Part shown: positions 35,501 to 45,681 of the stretch, piece by piece
Position numbering within the stretch: position 1 is the stretch's first letter
Layout of the letters: every line of letters starts with the position of its first letter
From: Fibrobacteria bacterium
Lineage (GTDB): Bacteria > Fibrobacterota > Fibrobacteria > UBA11236
Direction of reading: 5' to 3'
NCBI GenBank assembly: GCA_017881725.1
Contig: JADGQO010000228.1
Coordinates: 1 to 55,558 of the forward strand
DNA length: 55,558 nt
Notes under the pieces: generated by a model
The model's input: only the letters and a program-made list of their open reading frames with translations
Databases searched by the model: none
Told to the model about the DNA's origin: nothing
Made by a program: the position numbers and the translations under genes

Positions 35501-38500
35501 CAGGTGACCACGGGCGTGGCCAACGGCGACTTGTCCAAGAAGATTACCGTGGAGGTCAAGGGCGAGATTCTTGAGCTCAAGAACACGATTAACAGCATGG
35601 TGGATCAATTGTCCTCATTCGCCTCGGAAGTGTCGCGCGTGGCGCGCGAGGTGGGTACGGAAGGCCGGCTGGGCGGGCAGGCCCAGGTAAAGGGCGTGGC
35701 CGGCACGTGGAAGGATTTGACCGATAACGTGAACTTCATGGCCGGTAACCTGACCACCCAGGTGCGCGTGATTACCAAGGTGGTGACTTCGGTGGCCAAC
35801 GGCGACCTGAAACAGAAGCTGGCTTTCGAAGCCAAGGGCGAAATCGCCTCTCTGGCCGATACCATCAACGGCATGATCGATACCTTGGCCACCTTCGCCG
35901 ACCAGGTGACTACCGTGGCGCGTGAGGTGGGCGTGGAAGGCCGGCTGGGCGGTCAGGCCTCGGTGCCCGGCGCCGCCGGTACCTGGAAGGGCCTCACCTT
36001 CAACGTGAACCAGTTGGCCGCCAATTTGACGACCCAGGTGCGCGCCATCGCCGACGTGGCCACGGCCGTGACCAAGGGTGATTTCACCCGCTCCATCCAG
36101 GTGGATGCCCAGGGCGAAGTGGAAGGCATGAAGGACACCATCAACCAGATGATCGTGAACCTTCGCGAAACCACCCTCAAGAACGCGGAACAGGATTGGC
36201 TCAAAACCAATTTGGCCAAGTTCACCTTGATGTTGCAGGGTCAGAAGGATCTGTTCTCGGTAACCAAGCAGATTCTGGCCGAACTGGCGCCGGTGGTAAC
36301 GGCGCAGCATGGCGTCTTCTACCTGATGCAGAACATCGACGAGGAGCCGGTCCTGAAATTGATGTCCAGCTATGCCTATAAGGAACGCCGCCTGGTGGCC
36401 ACCGAATTCAAGTTGGGGGAAGGCCTGGTAGGCCAGTGCGCCCTGGAGAAGGAGCGCATCCTCCTCACCCATGTACCCACCGATTACATCATGATCAATT
36501 CGGGACTGGGAGAGTCCCCGCCCCTGTCCATCATCGTATTGCCGGTTATTTTCGAAGGCGACGTGAAAGCGGTCATCGAATTGGCTTCCTTCGAGAGGTT
36601 CAGCGCCACCCATCAGATCTTCCTGGAACAGCTGACCGAATCCATCGGCATCGTGCTCAATACCATCGAGGCCAATATGCGTACCGTGGGCCTGCTCAAG
36701 CAGTCCCAGACGCAGGCGCAGGAGTTGCAGTCCCAGCAGGCGGAACTCCGGATGACCAACAGCCAGTTGGAAGAGAAGGCCATGCTGCTCGTGGAGCAGA
36801 AGGCGGAAGTGGAGCGCCAGAACCGCGAGGTGGAACAGGCCAAGGGCGCGCTGGAAGAGAAGGCGAACCAGCTTTCGCTCACTTCCAAGTACAAGTCGGA
36901 ATTCCTGGCCAACATGTCGCATGAATTGCGCACGCCGCTCAACAGCCTGCTCATCCTGGCCCAACAGCTGGGAGACAATGTCGAGGGCAATCTGCATTCG
37001 AAACAGGTCCAGTTCGCCCAGACCATCTATTCGGCGGGCAGCGATTTGCTCACCCTCATCAATGATATTCTCGATCTTTCCAAGATCGAATCGGGAACGG
37101 TCACGGTGGAACCGGTGGAGATTTCCTTCCTGGAGCTCCAGACCCGCGTGGACAGGACCTTCCGGCATATGGCGGAAAGCAAGGGCTTGGAATTCCACGT
37201 GACGGTCGAGGACGATCTGCCCGGCTATATGGTCACGGATCTGACCCGATTGCATCAGGTGTTGAAGAACCTGTTGTCGAACTCCTTCAAGTTCACGGCG
37301 CGGGGCCAAGTGGATCTGAGCATCCATCTGGCCAAGGGCGGCTGGAGTCCCGCCTTTAATTCGGTCTACCGTTCCAAAAACGTGGTGGCCTTCTCGGTTA
37401 CGGATACCGGCATCGGCATCCATCCGGACAAACAGCAGCTCATTTTCGAGGCGTTCCAGCAGGCCGATGGCACCACCAGCCGCAAGTACGGCGGCACGGG
37501 TCTGGGACTCTCGATCAGCCGCGAAATCGCCCGCCTTTTGGGCGGCGAAATCCGGCTCACGAGCGTGCCCGGCGAAGGCAGCACCTTCACCTTGTTCCTA
37601 CCTCTCGATTATAAGCCGGGCCCCAAGCCGGGCAATGAAGATCCGGCCGGGCATCTCGCCGGACATCCCGCCGGATATCCGGGCGCAGAATATCGCCGTG
37701 AAACCCCTCCCCGCGAAAGCTATCTCCGCAAGAACGCGGGTCGGGAATTGCCGGTCCCGGAGGAAATGTCCGACCGGCATATGGAGCCGGTGGAGCAAGG
37801 CCATGCCAGCCAACGCGAAAAATTGATGGATGACCGGAAAGAAATCGTCAGCGGGGACAGGGTGGTCATGATCGTCGAGGACGATGACAACTTCGCCTTC
37901 CTCTTGCTCGGCGTCGCCCGGGAGAAGGGGTTCAAGGCCTTGGTGGTTCCCCTGGGCAGCCAGGCGCTTCCCCTGGCCCGTGAATACCAGCCCGACGCCA
38001 TCACCTTGGATCTCCATATGCCGGACATGGACGGCTGGAGCATCTTGGCCCGCCTCAAGGAGGATTCGACCACGCGGCATATCCCCGTGCATATCATCTC
38101 CGTGGAAGAGGAGCGGGATCGCGGCCTGCGCCAGGGGGCGATTTCCTTCCTGACCAAACCGATGACCAAGGAGACCCTGGACGAGTCCTTCAAGTCCATG
38201 CAGGATTTCATCGCCCGCGAGACCAAGAGCCTGCTGGTGGTCGAGGACAATGAGATCCAGCGCCAGGCCATCCTGGAATTGGTGGCCGATTCGGATGTGG
38301 ACGTGGTGGCCGTCGCAACCGGAGCCGCAGCGCTGGAACAGCTCCGCAGCCGTCCCTTCGATTGCATGGTCATGGATATCGGACTGCCGGACATGGACGG
38401 GTTCGCCCTGATCGAGGAGATCAAGAAAGACCCGGACGTGCGGGGAGTGCCCATCGTGGTCTATACCTGCAAGGAGCTGACCACCAAGGAGGAGAGCCAG

Positions 38501-39028
38501 TTGCGCGAGGTGGCCCGGACCATCATCATCAAAGACGTCCGTTCGCCCGAACGCCTGCTCGACGAAACCTCCCTGTTCCTGCACCGCGTGCAGAAGCACA
38601 TGCCGGAGCACAAGCGTAAAATGTTGGAGCAACTCCACAAGTCCGACGCGCTCCTGATGGGCAAAAAGATCCTGGTGGTCGATGACGATATCCGCAATAT
38701 CTTCGCCATGACCAGCCTTTTGGAACGCCATGGCATGGTGGTGATTTCGGCTGAAAACGGACGCGACGCCGTCGAGGTGCTGGGTCGGATACAAGGCGTG
38801 GACGCCGTACTCATGGATATCATGATGCCGGAAATGGACGGTTACGAAACCATGCGCGTCATCCGTGAGATGCAGCGGTTCCAGGCTTTGCCCATCATCG
38901 CCCTGACGGCCAAGGCCATGAAGGGCGACCGGGAGAAGTGCATCGAGGCCGGCGCCTCCGATTACATCTCCAAGCCGGTCGACACGGAGCAGCTGCTTTC
39001 TTTGCTGAGAGTCTGGGTATACCGGTGA
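32564..39028 (+). CDS. Giant cytoplasmic hybrid histidine kinase with HAMP array and three receivers
   Basis: 2,154 residues, no membrane helix. Order: short Gly/Asn/His-rich start; a degenerate HAMP unit (about 85-199); 11 near-identical 92-residue HAMP-type units (200-1211); a GAF-like sensor domain (about 1217-1375); a coiled coil; a HisKA domain with phosphorylatable H1453 in MSHELRTP; a HATPase domain with N-box near 1569 and GTGLGLS near 1645; then three receivers with phosphoacceptor aspartates D1816, D1938 and D2085. The 92-residue unit size matches the HAMP arrays of fungal group III (Nik1/Os-1) osmosensing kinases. The ATG has AGGAGA upstream. It is translationally coupled to a CheR-like gene and a second hybrid kinase, so a multi-step phosphorelay is likely. 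The stimulus is unknown. Confidence 0.93.
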   Translation: MPIKPIVPAPKSAPKSSTLRPGGGGPLTNGNDHNGQNGHNGQNDHQGLDKKKLYAALLALKQGDFNVCIDEDWIGLDGKIASVFNEVVGLNRQLSKELEKVGRIVGKEGKILQRSSLGPVDGGWAKSVESLNGLIDDLISPTTEMTRIIGAVANGDLSQTVSLDMDGRPLRGEFLRSAKTVNSMVSRLSAFASEATRVVREVGTEGKLGGQADVKGVAGTWKELTDNVNLMASNLRAPMRNIGEVAVAIANGDLSKKITADAKGEILELKNTINATMDQLNAFASEVSRVAREVGTEGKLGGQADVKGVSGLWNDLTDNVNSMAANLTSQVRNIAQVTTAVANGDLSKKITAEAKGEILELKETINTMVDQLNSFASEVSRVAREVGSEGKLGGQAEVLYVGGVWKDLTYNVNSMAANLTGQVRNIVQVTTALSNGDFSKRFTVEGKGELLELKNTINSTVDQLNSFASEVTRVAREVGTEGKLGGQAEVKGVAGTWKDLTDNVNSMASNLTGQVRNIVQVTTAVANGDFSKKFTVEGKGEILELKNTVNSMVDQLNSFASEVTRVVREVGTEGKLGGQVEVKGVAGLWKDLTDSVNYMASNLKGQVRNIAEVVTAIANGDLSTKITTEAKGEILELKNTVNASVDQLNSFASEVTRVAREVGSEGKLGGLAQVKGVAGTWKDLTDNVNFMASNLTGQVRNIAQVTTAVADGDLTKKITVDVNGEMLDLKRTINTMVDQLNSFASEVTRVVREVGTEGKLGGQAEVRDVGGVWKDLTDSVNFMASNVTGQVRNIVQVTTAVANGDFSKKFTVDVKGEILELKTTINSMVDQLNSLTSEVSRVVREVGSEGKLGGQAQVKGVAGTWKDLTDNVNVMASNLTGQVRNIAEVTISVANGDLSKKITVDVRGEFLQLKDRINTMVDQLRTFASEVTRVAREVGTEGKLGGQAYVQSVAGTWKDLTDNVNFMASNLTGQVRNIAQVTTGVANGDLSKKITVEVKGEILELKNTINSMVDQLSSFASEVSRVAREVGTEGRLGGQAQVKGVAGTWKDLTDNVNFMAGNLTTQVRVITKVVTSVANGDLKQKLAFEAKGEIASLADTINGMIDTLATFADQVTTVAREVGVEGRLGGQASVPGAAGTWKGLTFNVNQLAANLTTQVRAIADVATAVTKGDFTRSIQVDAQGEVEGMKDTINQMIVNLRETTLKNAEQDWLKTNLAKFTLMLQGQKDLFSVTKQILAELAPVVTAQHGVFYLMQNIDEEPVLKLMSSYAYKERRLVATEFKLGEGLVGQCALEKERILLTHVPTDYIMINSGLGESPPLSIIVLPVIFEGDVKAVIELASFERFSATHQIFLEQLTESIGIVLNTIEANMRTVGLLKQSQTQAQELQSQQAELRMTNSQLEEKAMLLVEQKAEVERQNREVEQAKGALEEKANQLSLTSKYKSEFLANMSHELRTPLNSLLILAQQLGDNVEGNLHSKQVQFAQTIYSAGSDLLTLINDILDLSKIESGTVTVEPVEISFLELQTRVDRTFRHMAESKGLEFHVTVEDDLPGYMVTDLTRLHQVLKNLLSNSFKFTARGQVDLSIHLAKGGWSPAFNSVYRSKNVVAFSVTDTGIGIHPDKQQLIFEAFQQADGTTSRKYGGTGLGLSISREIARLLGGEIRLTSVPGEGSTFTLFLPLDYKPGPKPGNEDPAGHLAGHPAGYPGAEYRRETPPRESYLRKNAGRELPVPEEMSDRHMEPVEQGHASQREKLMDDRKEIVSGDRVVMIVEDDDNFAFLLLGVAREKGFKALVVPLGSQALPLAREYQPDAITLDLHMPDMDGWSILARLKEDSTTRHIPVHIISVEEERDRGLRQGAISFLTKPMTKETLDESFKSMQDFIARETKSLLVVEDNEIQRQAILELVADSDVDVVAVATGAAALEQLRSRPFDCMVMDIGLPDMDGFALIEEIKKDPDVRGVPIVVYTCKELTTKEESQLREVARTIIIKDVRSPERLLDETSLFLHRVQKHMPEHKRKMLEQLHKSDALLMGKKILVVDDDIRNIFAMTSLLERHGMVVISAENGRDAVEVLGRIQGVDAVLMDIMMPEMDGYETMRVIREMQRFQALPIIALTAKAMKGDREKCIEAGASDYISKPVDTEQLLSLLRVWVYR
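33161..36196 (+). repeat. Eleven tandem 276-bp HAMP-coding repeats
   Basis: Units start at 33161 and every 276 bp after that, with no indel seen, each opening with REVGxEGxLGGQ. Units 1-9 are most alike; units 10-11 diverge in the second half. The regular length and shared third-position bases suggest recent expansion or gene conversion. Confidence 0.9.
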
Positions 39029-39918
39029 GATTAATCGAAAATATTCTCGAAAATGATCCCGAAAAGACTCCCGAAAATTCGGTTTCCGAATTGCGGGGGG
39101 GGGGGATCACCATGATTCTGCAGGAAATTTTTGATCGCTATGGGTACGATTTTCGGGACTATGCCCGGCCGTCGCTGGAACGTAGAATTCGCGCCTTTAT
39201 GAAGGAAGAGGGCTTCTCCAGCGTTGCCTACATGGGCGAACGAATGCTGGGGGATGCCGAAATGATGCAGCGCTTCATCCGCAATATGTCCGTAAACGTC
39301 ACCTCCATGTTTCGCGATCCGGGTCTTTATGCGGTGATTCGCAGCGAAATCATCCCCGTGCTCCGCACCTTTCCCTTCATCCGCATCTGGCATGCGGGCT
39401 GTTCCACGGGGGAGGAAGCCTATTCCATGGCCATCCTCATGAAAGAAGCGGGGCTCTATGATCGCTGCCGCATCTACGCCACCGATATGGACGAGGCGTG
39501 TATAAGCAAAGCCAAGGCGGGGATATTCCCTCTCCAGGCCATGCGCAAGTTCACTTCCAACTATATCGCGGCGGGCGGATCCGAGGCCTTCTCAGAATAC
39601 TATACGGCCAAGGACAACCATGCCATCATCAATTCCAGCCTGCGGAAGAATATCATTTTCGCCCAGCATAATCTGGTCTCAGATGGTTCCTTCAACGAAT
39701 TCCACATCATCCTCTGCCGCAATGTTTTGATCTACTTCAATGAGAAACTGCAGGCCCGGGTGCATCGGCTGTTCCACCAAAGCCTGGCCATGTTCGGATA
39801 TCTCGGACTCGGATCCAAGGAAGGCATGGCTCTGAGCGGCGTCGGCGAAGCCTATTCCAACATTGCCAACATCGCCGGCATTGACGCCCATCACAAGTTG
39901 TACCGGAAAATCGCATGA
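39025..39918 (+). CDS. CheR-type methyltransferase
   Basis: A SAM-dependent protein-glutamate methyltransferase of the CheR family: an N-terminal helical domain ([20 protein letters not shown]), then the SAM-binding loop in [18 protein letters not shown] and the LCRNVLIYF signature. Two starts are possible: GTG at 39025, overlapping the kinase stop by 4 bp (297 residues), or ATG at 39112 (268 residues), which fits the CheR domain start better. Between them lies a run of 11 G (39095-39105) just before the ATG. No CheB, CheA or chemoreceptor is nearby, so it may methylate a component of this kinase cascade instead of a classic chemoreceptor; that is inference. Its stop overlaps the next gene. 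Confidence 0.9.
   Translation: MRLIENILENDPEKTPENSVSELRGGGITMILQEIFDRYGYDFRDYARPSLERRIRAFMKEEGFSSVAYMGERMLGDAEMMQRFIRNMSVNVTSMFRDPGLYAVIRSEIIPVLRTFPFIRIWHAGCSTGEEAYSMAILMKEAGLYDRCRIYATDMDEACISKAKAGIFPLQAMRKFTSNYIAAGGSEAFSEYYTAKDNHAIINSSLRKNIIFAQHNLVSDGSFNEFHIILCRNVLIYFNEKLQARVHRLFHQSLAMFGYLGLGSKEGMALSGVGEAYSNIANIAGIDAHHKLYRKIA
39095..39105 (+). repeat. Homopolymeric G11 tract at the cheR start
   Basis: Eleven consecutive G between the GTG and ATG start candidates, ending 6 nt before the ATG. Such tracts slip during replication. Here a change would alter either the frame of the long form or the ribosome-binding spacing of the short form. Confidence 0.75.
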
Positions 39919-41960
39919 AAGACAAGCCAGCATTGGAAGACGACGGCAAGCGGAACGCATTCCGGCGAGAGGGCGGATCGGAAGGTCTGCTCGTTTCGTC
40001 ACGGGACGGGGAGAAGGTCAAAATCCTCCTGGTGGACGATCACCCCCATAAGCTTTTAGCCCTGGAGGCCATCCTCGAAAACGAGCATTTTCTCATCGAA
40101 AAAGCCTCGTCCGGTTTGGAGGCTTTGCGGTTCCTCCTGCGCGAGGACTACGCCGTCATCCTGCTGGACGTGAACATGCCCGTCTTGGACGGCTACGAGA
40201 CGGCAGCGCTGATCCGCCACCGGAAGCGCTCGGAATCCCTTCCCATCATTTTCGTCACCGCCAGTAGCGCGGATGATCAGTCGGCCTCCAAGGGATACTC
40301 CCTGGGCGCCGTTGACTATATCAATGCGCCCGTAATCCCGGAAGTCCTCAAGGCCAAGGTCGCCGTCTTCGTGGAACTCTTCCGCGTCAACCGCAAGGTG
40401 CAGCAGCAGGCCGAATCCCTGCTTGCCTCCAACTTGGATCTGGAGGTGGCCAACCGGATGCTGGAATCGAACTCGCGCGAACTGCAGATCAGCCGCGAAA
40501 GTTTCCGCAATATCGTCGAAAAGAACCAGGAAGGCATCGCCATTGTGGATGTTGCCGGCGTGGTCCGCTTCGCCAATCCCGCCTTCGGCCGCATGCTGGG
40601 AGGTCCGCCCGGCGGCCTGGTGGGTCAAGCGTTTCCATACGCCTTGGAAGCGGGGAAGATTCTGGAAGTGGATCATCCCATTTCCGAATCCCGCACCGTG
40701 CCTATCGAAATCTCCTTGATGGAAACGCAGTGGGATGGGGCTATGGCCTATCTGGCGAGCGTACGCGATCTCACTGCGCGCCGCAGCGCCGAAGAGTCGA
40801 TGCGCGACACGGAGGAAAAGCTCCGGCAGGCGCAAAAGCTGGAATCGATCGGCAGGCTGGCCGGAGGTATCGCCCACGATTTCAATAACCTGCTCACGGC
40901 CATCAATGGGTATACCGACCTGATGATCGCCTCCTCGGGTGTGGACGAAGAATTCAACGGCTATCTGCAGGAGGTCCGGCGTGCCGGCGAGCGGGCGGCC
41001 GAACTCACCCATCAACTGCTGGCCTATAGTCGCAAGCAGATGCTGATCCCCAAACTGCTGAACCTCAATGCCGTGGTCGAAAACATGACCAATATGCTCC
41101 GGCGCCTGATTGGGGATCATGTGGTACTCATTTCCCGCATGGATCCGAATCTCGGTCTGGTCAAGGTCGATCCCGGGCAGATGGAGCAGGTGATCATGAA
41201 CCTGGTCATCAACGCCAAGGATGCCATGCCTTCCGGCGGCCAGATCGTGGTGGAGACGGCCCTCGAAAAAGATCCGTCCTTGGTTTCCGGACAGTATGTG
41301 GTTCTATCGGTCATCGATTCGGGAACCGGCATGGATGCCGTGACCCTGGCGCGGATCTTCGAGCCGTTCTTTACCACCAAGGAAGTCGGGCAGGGAACCG
41401 GCCTGGGGCTTTCCGTGGTTTACGGCATTATCGCGCAAAGCGGGGGTAACATCACCGTTACCAGCGTTCCCGGAGAAGGTTCGACTTTCAAGGTGTACCT
41501 GCCCGTGGCTGCCGGCGCGAATACAATCTGGCAGCCGACGATCTTCGAAAATGGAGCGGAAGCCGGGTCGGGGAAGGAAACCATCCTCCTGGTCGAGGAC
41601 GAGAACACGGTTCGTAAATTCCTATCCGGCGTAATGCGGCAAAAGGGATACAAGGTGTTGGAGGCCCTGGACGGCCAGGAGGCCCTGGATTTCGCCATAG
41701 GCTATGCCGAACCCATCCACCTGCTGCTGACCGACCTCATGATGCCGAACATGGGCGGAAAGGAACTGGCCGAGAAGTTGTCCTTACGCCGGCCGGACAT
41801 GAAGCTGGTTTTCATGTCCGGATACGCGGCGGAAGGGTCGTCCTATGCCTGGGATTCCCGTGAGGGGATTGAATTCCTGCAGAAGCCCATCTCTCACTCC
41901 CTGCTCACCCAAAAGGTGCGGTCTGTGCTTGACGCGAAGCCCACCCGGATTCGAACCTAA
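39915..41960 (+). CDS. REC-PAS-histidine kinase-REC hybrid
   Basis: 681 residues. An N-terminal receiver (phosphoacceptor D85 in LLDVNMP), a coiled coil, a PAS domain (about 195-290), a HisKA of the [11 protein letters not shown] type (H321), a HATPase domain with GTGLGLSVV, and a C-terminal receiver (D607 in [12 protein letters not shown]). It lacks membrane helices. The input receiver makes it a likely acceptor of phosphoryl groups from the upstream giant kinase. Its ATG overlaps the stop of the cheR gene (ATGA), and an intrinsic terminator follows directly, so the three genes form one operon. No DNA-binding output is encoded in the operon. Confidence 0.93.
   Translation: MKDKPALEDDGKRNAFRREGGSEGLLVSSRDGEKVKILLVDDHPHKLLALEAILENEHFLIEKASSGLEALRFLLREDYAVILLDVNMPVLDGYETAALIRHRKRSESLPIIFVTASSADDQSASKGYSLGAVDYINAPVIPEVLKAKVAVFVELFRVNRKVQQQAESLLASNLDLEVANRMLESNSRELQISRESFRNIVEKNQEGIAIVDVAGVVRFANPAFGRMLGGPPGGLVGQAFPYALEAGKILEVDHPISESRTVPIEISLMETQWDGAMAYLASVRDLTARRSAEESMRDTEEKLRQAQKLESIGRLAGGIAHDFNNLLTAINGYTDLMIASSGVDEEFNGYLQEVRRAGERAAELTHQLLAYSRKQMLIPKLLNLNAVVENMTNMLRRLIGDHVVLISRMDPNLGLVKVDPGQMEQVIMNLVINAKDAMPSGGQIVVETALEKDPSLVSGQYVVLSVIDSGTGMDAVTLARIFEPFFTTKEVGQGTGLGLSVVYGIIAQSGGNITVTSVPGEGSTFKVYLPVAAGANTIWQPTIFENGAEAGSGKETILLVEDENTVRKFLSGVMRQKGYKVLEALDGQEALDFAIGYAEPIHLLLTDLMMPNMGGKELAEKLSLRRPDMKLVFMSGYAAEGSSYAWDSREGIEFLQKPISHSLLTQKVRSVLDAKPTRIRT
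41446..41461. repeat. GTAAC-N6-GTTAC palindrome, site 8
   Basis: Exact match inside the HATPase-coding part of the hybrid kinase gene, coding GNITVT. Confidence 0.65.
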
Positions 41961-42031
41961 AGGGCCGTCCGCAAGGACAGCTTTTTTACAGAGGGGAAAG
42001 CCTTCCCCTCGCTCCGGCCTCCTCGGGAACG
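41956..42031 (+). repeat. Terminator-associated repeat, copy 1
   Basis: About 75 bp starting CCTAAAGGGCCGTCCGC. It includes the terminator and a following AGGGGAA/TTCCCCT hairpin segment, then CTCGCTCCGGCCTCCTCGGGA. Almost the same string occurs at 46355-46431. Confidence 0.75.
41962..41987 (+). terminator. Intrinsic terminator of the signalling operon
   Basis: Stem GCCGTCC/GGACAGC with one mismatch and a GCAA loop, followed by six T. Starts 1 bp after the stop codon of the hybrid kinase. Confidence 0.8.
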
Positions 42032-42153
42032 CTCGCTACGCGCCCGGCGCCAGACCCCTTCCGGGCCCCTCCTGGACGAAGCCCATTGCCCGATTGAAGG
42101 CAGGATGAGGCAATTGAATTAAATTTAACCGACCCGCTCAAAATAGAGGATCC

Positions 42154-44931
42154 ATGGTTAAAGCAACCCGTCTTTTTCTGATCACATTGTGCTGTATATC
42201 CGTTGGGGCTCGCGCCCAGAAGGTCGATCTGCGGGGAACAGTTTTGGACAAATACACGTCGGCGCCCGTGCCAAAAGCCGAAGTGACGTTGGCGAAGGCG
42301 GGCTTGTCGGCGACTACCGATTCGCTGGGGCGGTTCCGCCTCCTTAACATCCCGACCGGACTCGAAATTGAAAACCCGCTGCGGGTAACGCATACGGCGT
42401 TCGGGACCGCGATTGCTTTCCACGCCGGGTCGGGCGGGGACGTGTCCTTGCGCGTTTTCAATCCCTCCGGCAAGTCGGTCCTCGTCTTGGTGCGGAACAT
42501 TCCCGAGGCGGGGGATTGGGAAATCGGCCTGAACCGCACCTTGGGCCCCGGTTTGCATTTCCTGCGGATCCAGGGTCCGGGTTTCCGCCAGACCGTAAAA
42601 CTAATGGGGATGGAGGACGGCGCCAGAACCGGGACGGCTCCCATTCTCCGCCGCAATTCGGATTTCCGCGCAGTTGGTAAAACGGCCGCGGGCACGGCCC
42701 TCGATTCGATCTCGGTTTCCAAAGCCGGTTACCGCCGGTTGCTCCTTCCGATCGCCAGCCTTGTGGATTCGGGAGTGGGTCTGGCCATGAGCGATACCAC
42801 CGTTTCCATGGGACAGCTGATCGGACTTGCGCCTTCGATCGGGAATTTCACTCCGCCCACCTTGAATCCTGGTTTCTCGCCCGATATCCACCAATACGAT
42901 GTAACGGTTCCCTACACGGTGACTTTCTTGCAGCTTACCCCTTACGCTGCGCCGGCCAAGCCCTATATCCGGATCAATGGGAACCTGGTGGCTTCCGGAA
43001 CGAAATCGGATCCCATTCCATTACCCCTCGGCAGACTCTTCTGCCGGATCGATGTGGTTTCAGAGGACAGCTCCGCTTCAAGTATCTACCAGATAATGGT
43101 GGACAGGACATTCGCCGATTCCGCGATACTGGCGTCCCTTTCCATTTCCGCCGGCGCGCTTTCCCCGTCTTTCAGTCCCGGCATCTTCGATTATTCGGCC
43201 GTGATTCCCGCCGGAGTGGCCCAGGTGACGGTCACTGCCCGTCCTAATCTGTACGATTCCAAAATGACCCTGAATGAGGCCGTTTTGCCGACGAATGTCC
43301 CCTCGGCGCCGATAGCGGTAGATCCCGCTCCGAAAACCATTATTTTGGCCGTGCGAACCGCCATATTCGGGGATTCGGTCGAGAAACTCTATACGATCCG
43401 TCTTTCCCGCTTCGTGGGGACGGGGAGCGACGTCACCCTGAAGAACCTGGTTCTGTCCCCCGCAAACTCCTCACTCAAACCTTTCCATCCCGACACCCTG
43501 CTTTATCGCCTGACCGCCGAACCTTTGGATTCCCTGCTCGATATCACAGCCACCCTGAATGACCCTGCCGCGATCCTGACCATCCGGGGTACGCCACAGG
43601 CCAGTGGAGTCCCATGGCGGAAGGTTTTGCGCCTGGGTTTGGATACCTTCGATATCGTGGTCACCTCCCCGGACATGGCCCAGTCCCGCAAATACAGGTT
43701 GATCGCCAATCGACCGGGCCTGATGGCCACTCCGAAGATGAACGGCTCCGGCGTTGCCTTTCTCGGCACCCAGTATGTCTACACCGCCACGCCCGCATCG
43801 CTATCCTGCGGGAGTGGCATGGGAAATTACCGATACGATTTCGGCGATGGCTCTCCGATGAATTCATTTGGGGCGAACTTTATGACGCATACCTGGAATA
43901 CCATCGGCGTTTTCAAGTTCAGGGTCCAGACGAGTTGCCAATACCTCCCCCCGTCCACCACTCTTTTGCTCACCTCGACCATGTCGGTCTGGTCCGATCC
44001 GCTTACGGTCACGGTCCTTGCAGACTCAACCGCTCAGCATCCCGTGAAGAAGATTTCCGGCTATCGGCCCGTCTCGGAAACCTGGCATCCCGAAACGACC
44101 TATGTCGTCACCGCGAAAACCCGCTTCGATACCGCGGCGGTGCTGACCATCCTTCCGGGAACCCAAATCAACTTCATGGGCGATACGGCCTACCTGAACG
44201 TCGCGCGTATCCAGGCGATAGGCACCGAAACCGATTCCATCGTTTTCAGGGCCGGCGAGGTACGCATCCAACGGCCCGGCGCCCTGGAGAGGACCTTCAA
44301 CTCCGACGGCAGCTATCGCACCGGACCCCGTTTCGAGTATTGCAGTTTTCCCCAAGCGCGCATCTTCGTGGACCAGAATCCCAGCACCTATGGGGGTAAC
44401 GGTTTCTACCTGAAGAATTCCAATATCGCAACTGTAAACGGCGAACCCCTCGTCGCCGCCACCGGCACCTATATCGGACACTGCCGCATAGGAAGCATTG
44501 ATTCCGTGCGCCTGTTCATGGGCAGGGTAGAGAATAGCTATGTCCAGACTTTGCAAACCTACCCCACCCGGTCTTATGACCTCGAAATCCATCGCTGCGA
44601 CATCGGAAAACTTTCCCTGCCGGGGTACGAATTCGACAAGGCCGACATCACCGGCAATACCATCCGGTCCTTCTTCTGCGGCGCCTACGCCGGCAAGCTG
44701 AGCGGGAACAATCTCCTTCCCAACTCGGCCATCGTAGCCACCATCAAGGCGGTTGGAATCGATATGCGGGGGAACTATTGGGGGCCGGAGGCGACCGCGG
44801 AAATGGACGCCAAGGGCGATAACCAGAACATCTCGGTCATCAGGGATATTTTCGACGATGTGACCCTGGGTAAGGTCGATTACAGCGGATGGTTGCCGCA
44901 GCCTGTCGCAAATACCCTTCCCGATTGGTAG
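42154..44931 (+). CDS. Large secreted multidomain beta protein
   Basis: A 925-residue protein with a signal peptide (cleavage near ARAQ, residue 21-22). A carboxypeptidase-regulatory-like domain comes first (DLRGTVLDKYTSAPVPKAEVTL). A short Ig/FlgD-like piece (LRVFNPSGKSVLVL...GPGLHFLRIQG) follows. Two or three cadherin-like beta-sandwich segments (NPGFSPDIHQYDVTVPY and SPSFSPGIFDYSAVIPAG) occupy about 235-520. A PKD-like piece (YRYDFGDGSPM) is followed by a C-terminal region of about 290 residues that resembles a right-handed beta helix. Surface adhesion or polysaccharide binding is a reasonable guess, with no catalytic motif to support an enzyme. Terminators flank it, so it is probably monocistronic. 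Confidence 0.78.
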   Translation: MVKATRLFLITLCCISVGARAQKVDLRGTVLDKYTSAPVPKAEVTLAKAGLSATTDSLGRFRLLNIPTGLEIENPLRVTHTAFGTAIAFHAGSGGDVSLRVFNPSGKSVLVLVRNIPEAGDWEIGLNRTLGPGLHFLRIQGPGFRQTVKLMGMEDGARTGTAPILRRNSDFRAVGKTAAGTALDSISVSKAGYRRLLLPIASLVDSGVGLAMSDTTVSMGQLIGLAPSIGNFTPPTLNPGFSPDIHQYDVTVPYTVTFLQLTPYAAPAKPYIRINGNLVASGTKSDPIPLPLGRLFCRIDVVSEDSSASSIYQIMVDRTFADSAILASLSISAGALSPSFSPGIFDYSAVIPAGVAQVTVTARPNLYDSKMTLNEAVLPTNVPSAPIAVDPAPKTIILAVRTAIFGDSVEKLYTIRLSRFVGTGSDVTLKNLVLSPANSSLKPFHPDTLLYRLTAEPLDSLLDITATLNDPAAILTIRGTPQASGVPWRKVLRLGLDTFDIVVTSPDMAQSRKYRLIANRPGLMATPKMNGSGVAFLGTQYVYTATPASLSCGSGMGNYRYDFGDGSPMNSFGANFMTHTWNTIGVFKFRVQTSCQYLPPSTTLLLTSTMSVWSDPLTVTVLADSTAQHPVKKISGYRPVSETWHPETTYVVTAKTRFDTAAVLTILPGTQINFMGDTAYLNVARIQAIGTETDSIVFRAGEVRIQRPGALERTFNSDGSYRTGPRFEYCSFPQARIFVDQNPSTYGGNGFYLKNSNIATVNGEPLVAATGTYIGHCRIGSIDSVRLFMGRVENSYVQTLQTYPTRSYDLEIHRCDIGKLSLPGYEFDKADITGNTIRSFFCGAYAGKLSGNNLLPNSAIVATIKAVGIDMRGNYWGPEATAEMDAKGDNQNISVIRDIFDDVTLGKVDYSGWLPQPVANTLPDW

Positions 44932-45050
44932 GCGGCGACCACGTCGGAGGGGCGGAGAACCGTAGAATAGGAGGGGGGATGTTTCCGCCTCGCTCCGCCC
45001 TGAAGGATCGCAGAGTCCTCTGCAAGGCGGTCAAGGATTCATTTCTTTTT

Positions 45051-45326
45051 ACGGGCGGTGGATTTGGAGGCGACGTGGACGGTCTCATCTACGTGTCCGA
45101 CATGTCGTGGACCAAGAAGATCAACCACCCCGCCGAGGCCTTCAAGCCCGGCGATACGGTGCCCGCGGCCGTAATCGAGGTGGAAGCCGCTTCGCGCAAG
45201 CTCACCTTGAGCGTCGTTGACTACTTCAAGAACAAGGAAGACGCCGAATGGAAGTCCTACCTGTCGGCCCATAAGCCGAACCAGGCGACCTTGGGCGACG
45301 TCATGCCGAAGCTCGAAAGCGAGTAA
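45051..45326 (+). pseudogene. 3' fragment of ribosomal protein S1 gene
   Basis: The translation VDGLIYVSDMSWTKKI...HPAEAF, GDTVPAAVIEV and SRKLTLSVVDYFKN is the second half of an S1 RNA-binding domain of the rpsA type, followed by a tail ending in a stop. The domain's first strand, all other S1 repeats and a start are missing; sequence before about 45051 is unrelated. It retains the trailing hairpins and terminator, as if the end of an rpsA gene had been copied here. A short product from ATG 45102 is conceivable but unlikely to function. Confidence 0.65.
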
Positions 45327-45356
45327 ATCCGGGGATTAGCCGGATTTGAATCGGAG

Positions 45357-45382
45357 GGCTTCCCGCAAGGGGGGCCTTTTTT
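45357..45382 (+). terminator. Intrinsic terminator after the rpsA fragment
   Basis: Stem GGCTTCCC/GGGGGGCC (8 bp with two G-T pairs), loop GCAA, then six T. A second, perfect 8-bp stem AAATCCGG/CCGGATTT lies just upstream (45325-45347). Confidence 0.75.
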
Positions 45383-45391
45383 ATATCCGGA

Positions 45392-45505
45392 CCTCCGCTA
45401 CCCCATCTGCGGGGGCTCCCGCCCCCGCAACGCCCCCGAACCTCCGTCTCTTCACTAATCTGGAAGCAAACGCGATGGTGATCACAAGCCCTCCGTGACG
45501 CGGGT
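45392..45505 (+). repeat. Direct repeat (about 114 bp), left copy flanking a TA module
   Basis: Starts CCTCCGCTACCCCATCTGC and ends GTGACGCGGGT. It is nearly identical to 46458-46572, with a handful of substitutions and one indel. The last third recurs, degraded, at 53588-53625. Confidence 0.8.
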
Positions 45506-45556
45506 GGAGCGACTACAGGCAATCGGTATATCCCCTGGAACGAACTCCTCAGGCGA
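45505..45556 (+). repeat. Second repeat module (GGTGGAGCGACTACA type)
   Basis: GGTGGAGCGACTACAG followed by CAATCGGTATATCCCCTGG and a GAACTxCTCAGGCG end. The same order of blocks occurs at 53791-53843, and the first block at 52280. Confidence 0.65.
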
Positions 45557-45645
45557 CCAGCCGGATGCTCTTGGCGGCATTGCATTTGCCGACAGGGCCG
45601 CCGAAAAAAGCTCTTGATTCGCAATGACTTGGCCGTGAAGGGCAC

Positions 45646-45681
45646 TTGATTAAACCCATATCTAAATATATAATTAGTTAT
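45646..45681 (+). promoter_or_regulatory. Leaderless promoter and operator of the Phd/RelE module
   Basis: TTGATT (45646-45651), 17-bp spacer, TATAAT (45669-45674), then exactly 7 nt to the ATG, with no Shine-Dalgarno. An inverted repeat ATATCTAA (45658-45665) / TTAGTTAT (45674-45681) straddles the -10 box and is the likely antitoxin operator. Confidence 0.65.

Noticed and set aside
33161..36196. Tandem repeats as a CRISPR array or assembly artefact
   Set aside because: Units are 276 bp, in frame, with HAMP-family coding features; array structure is known from other HAMP kinases. Read support for the copy number was not available.
32942..37423. Long antisense frames within the HAMP kinase (520 and 602 codons)
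   Set aside because: They mirror the tandem repeats of the sense gene and have no family features.
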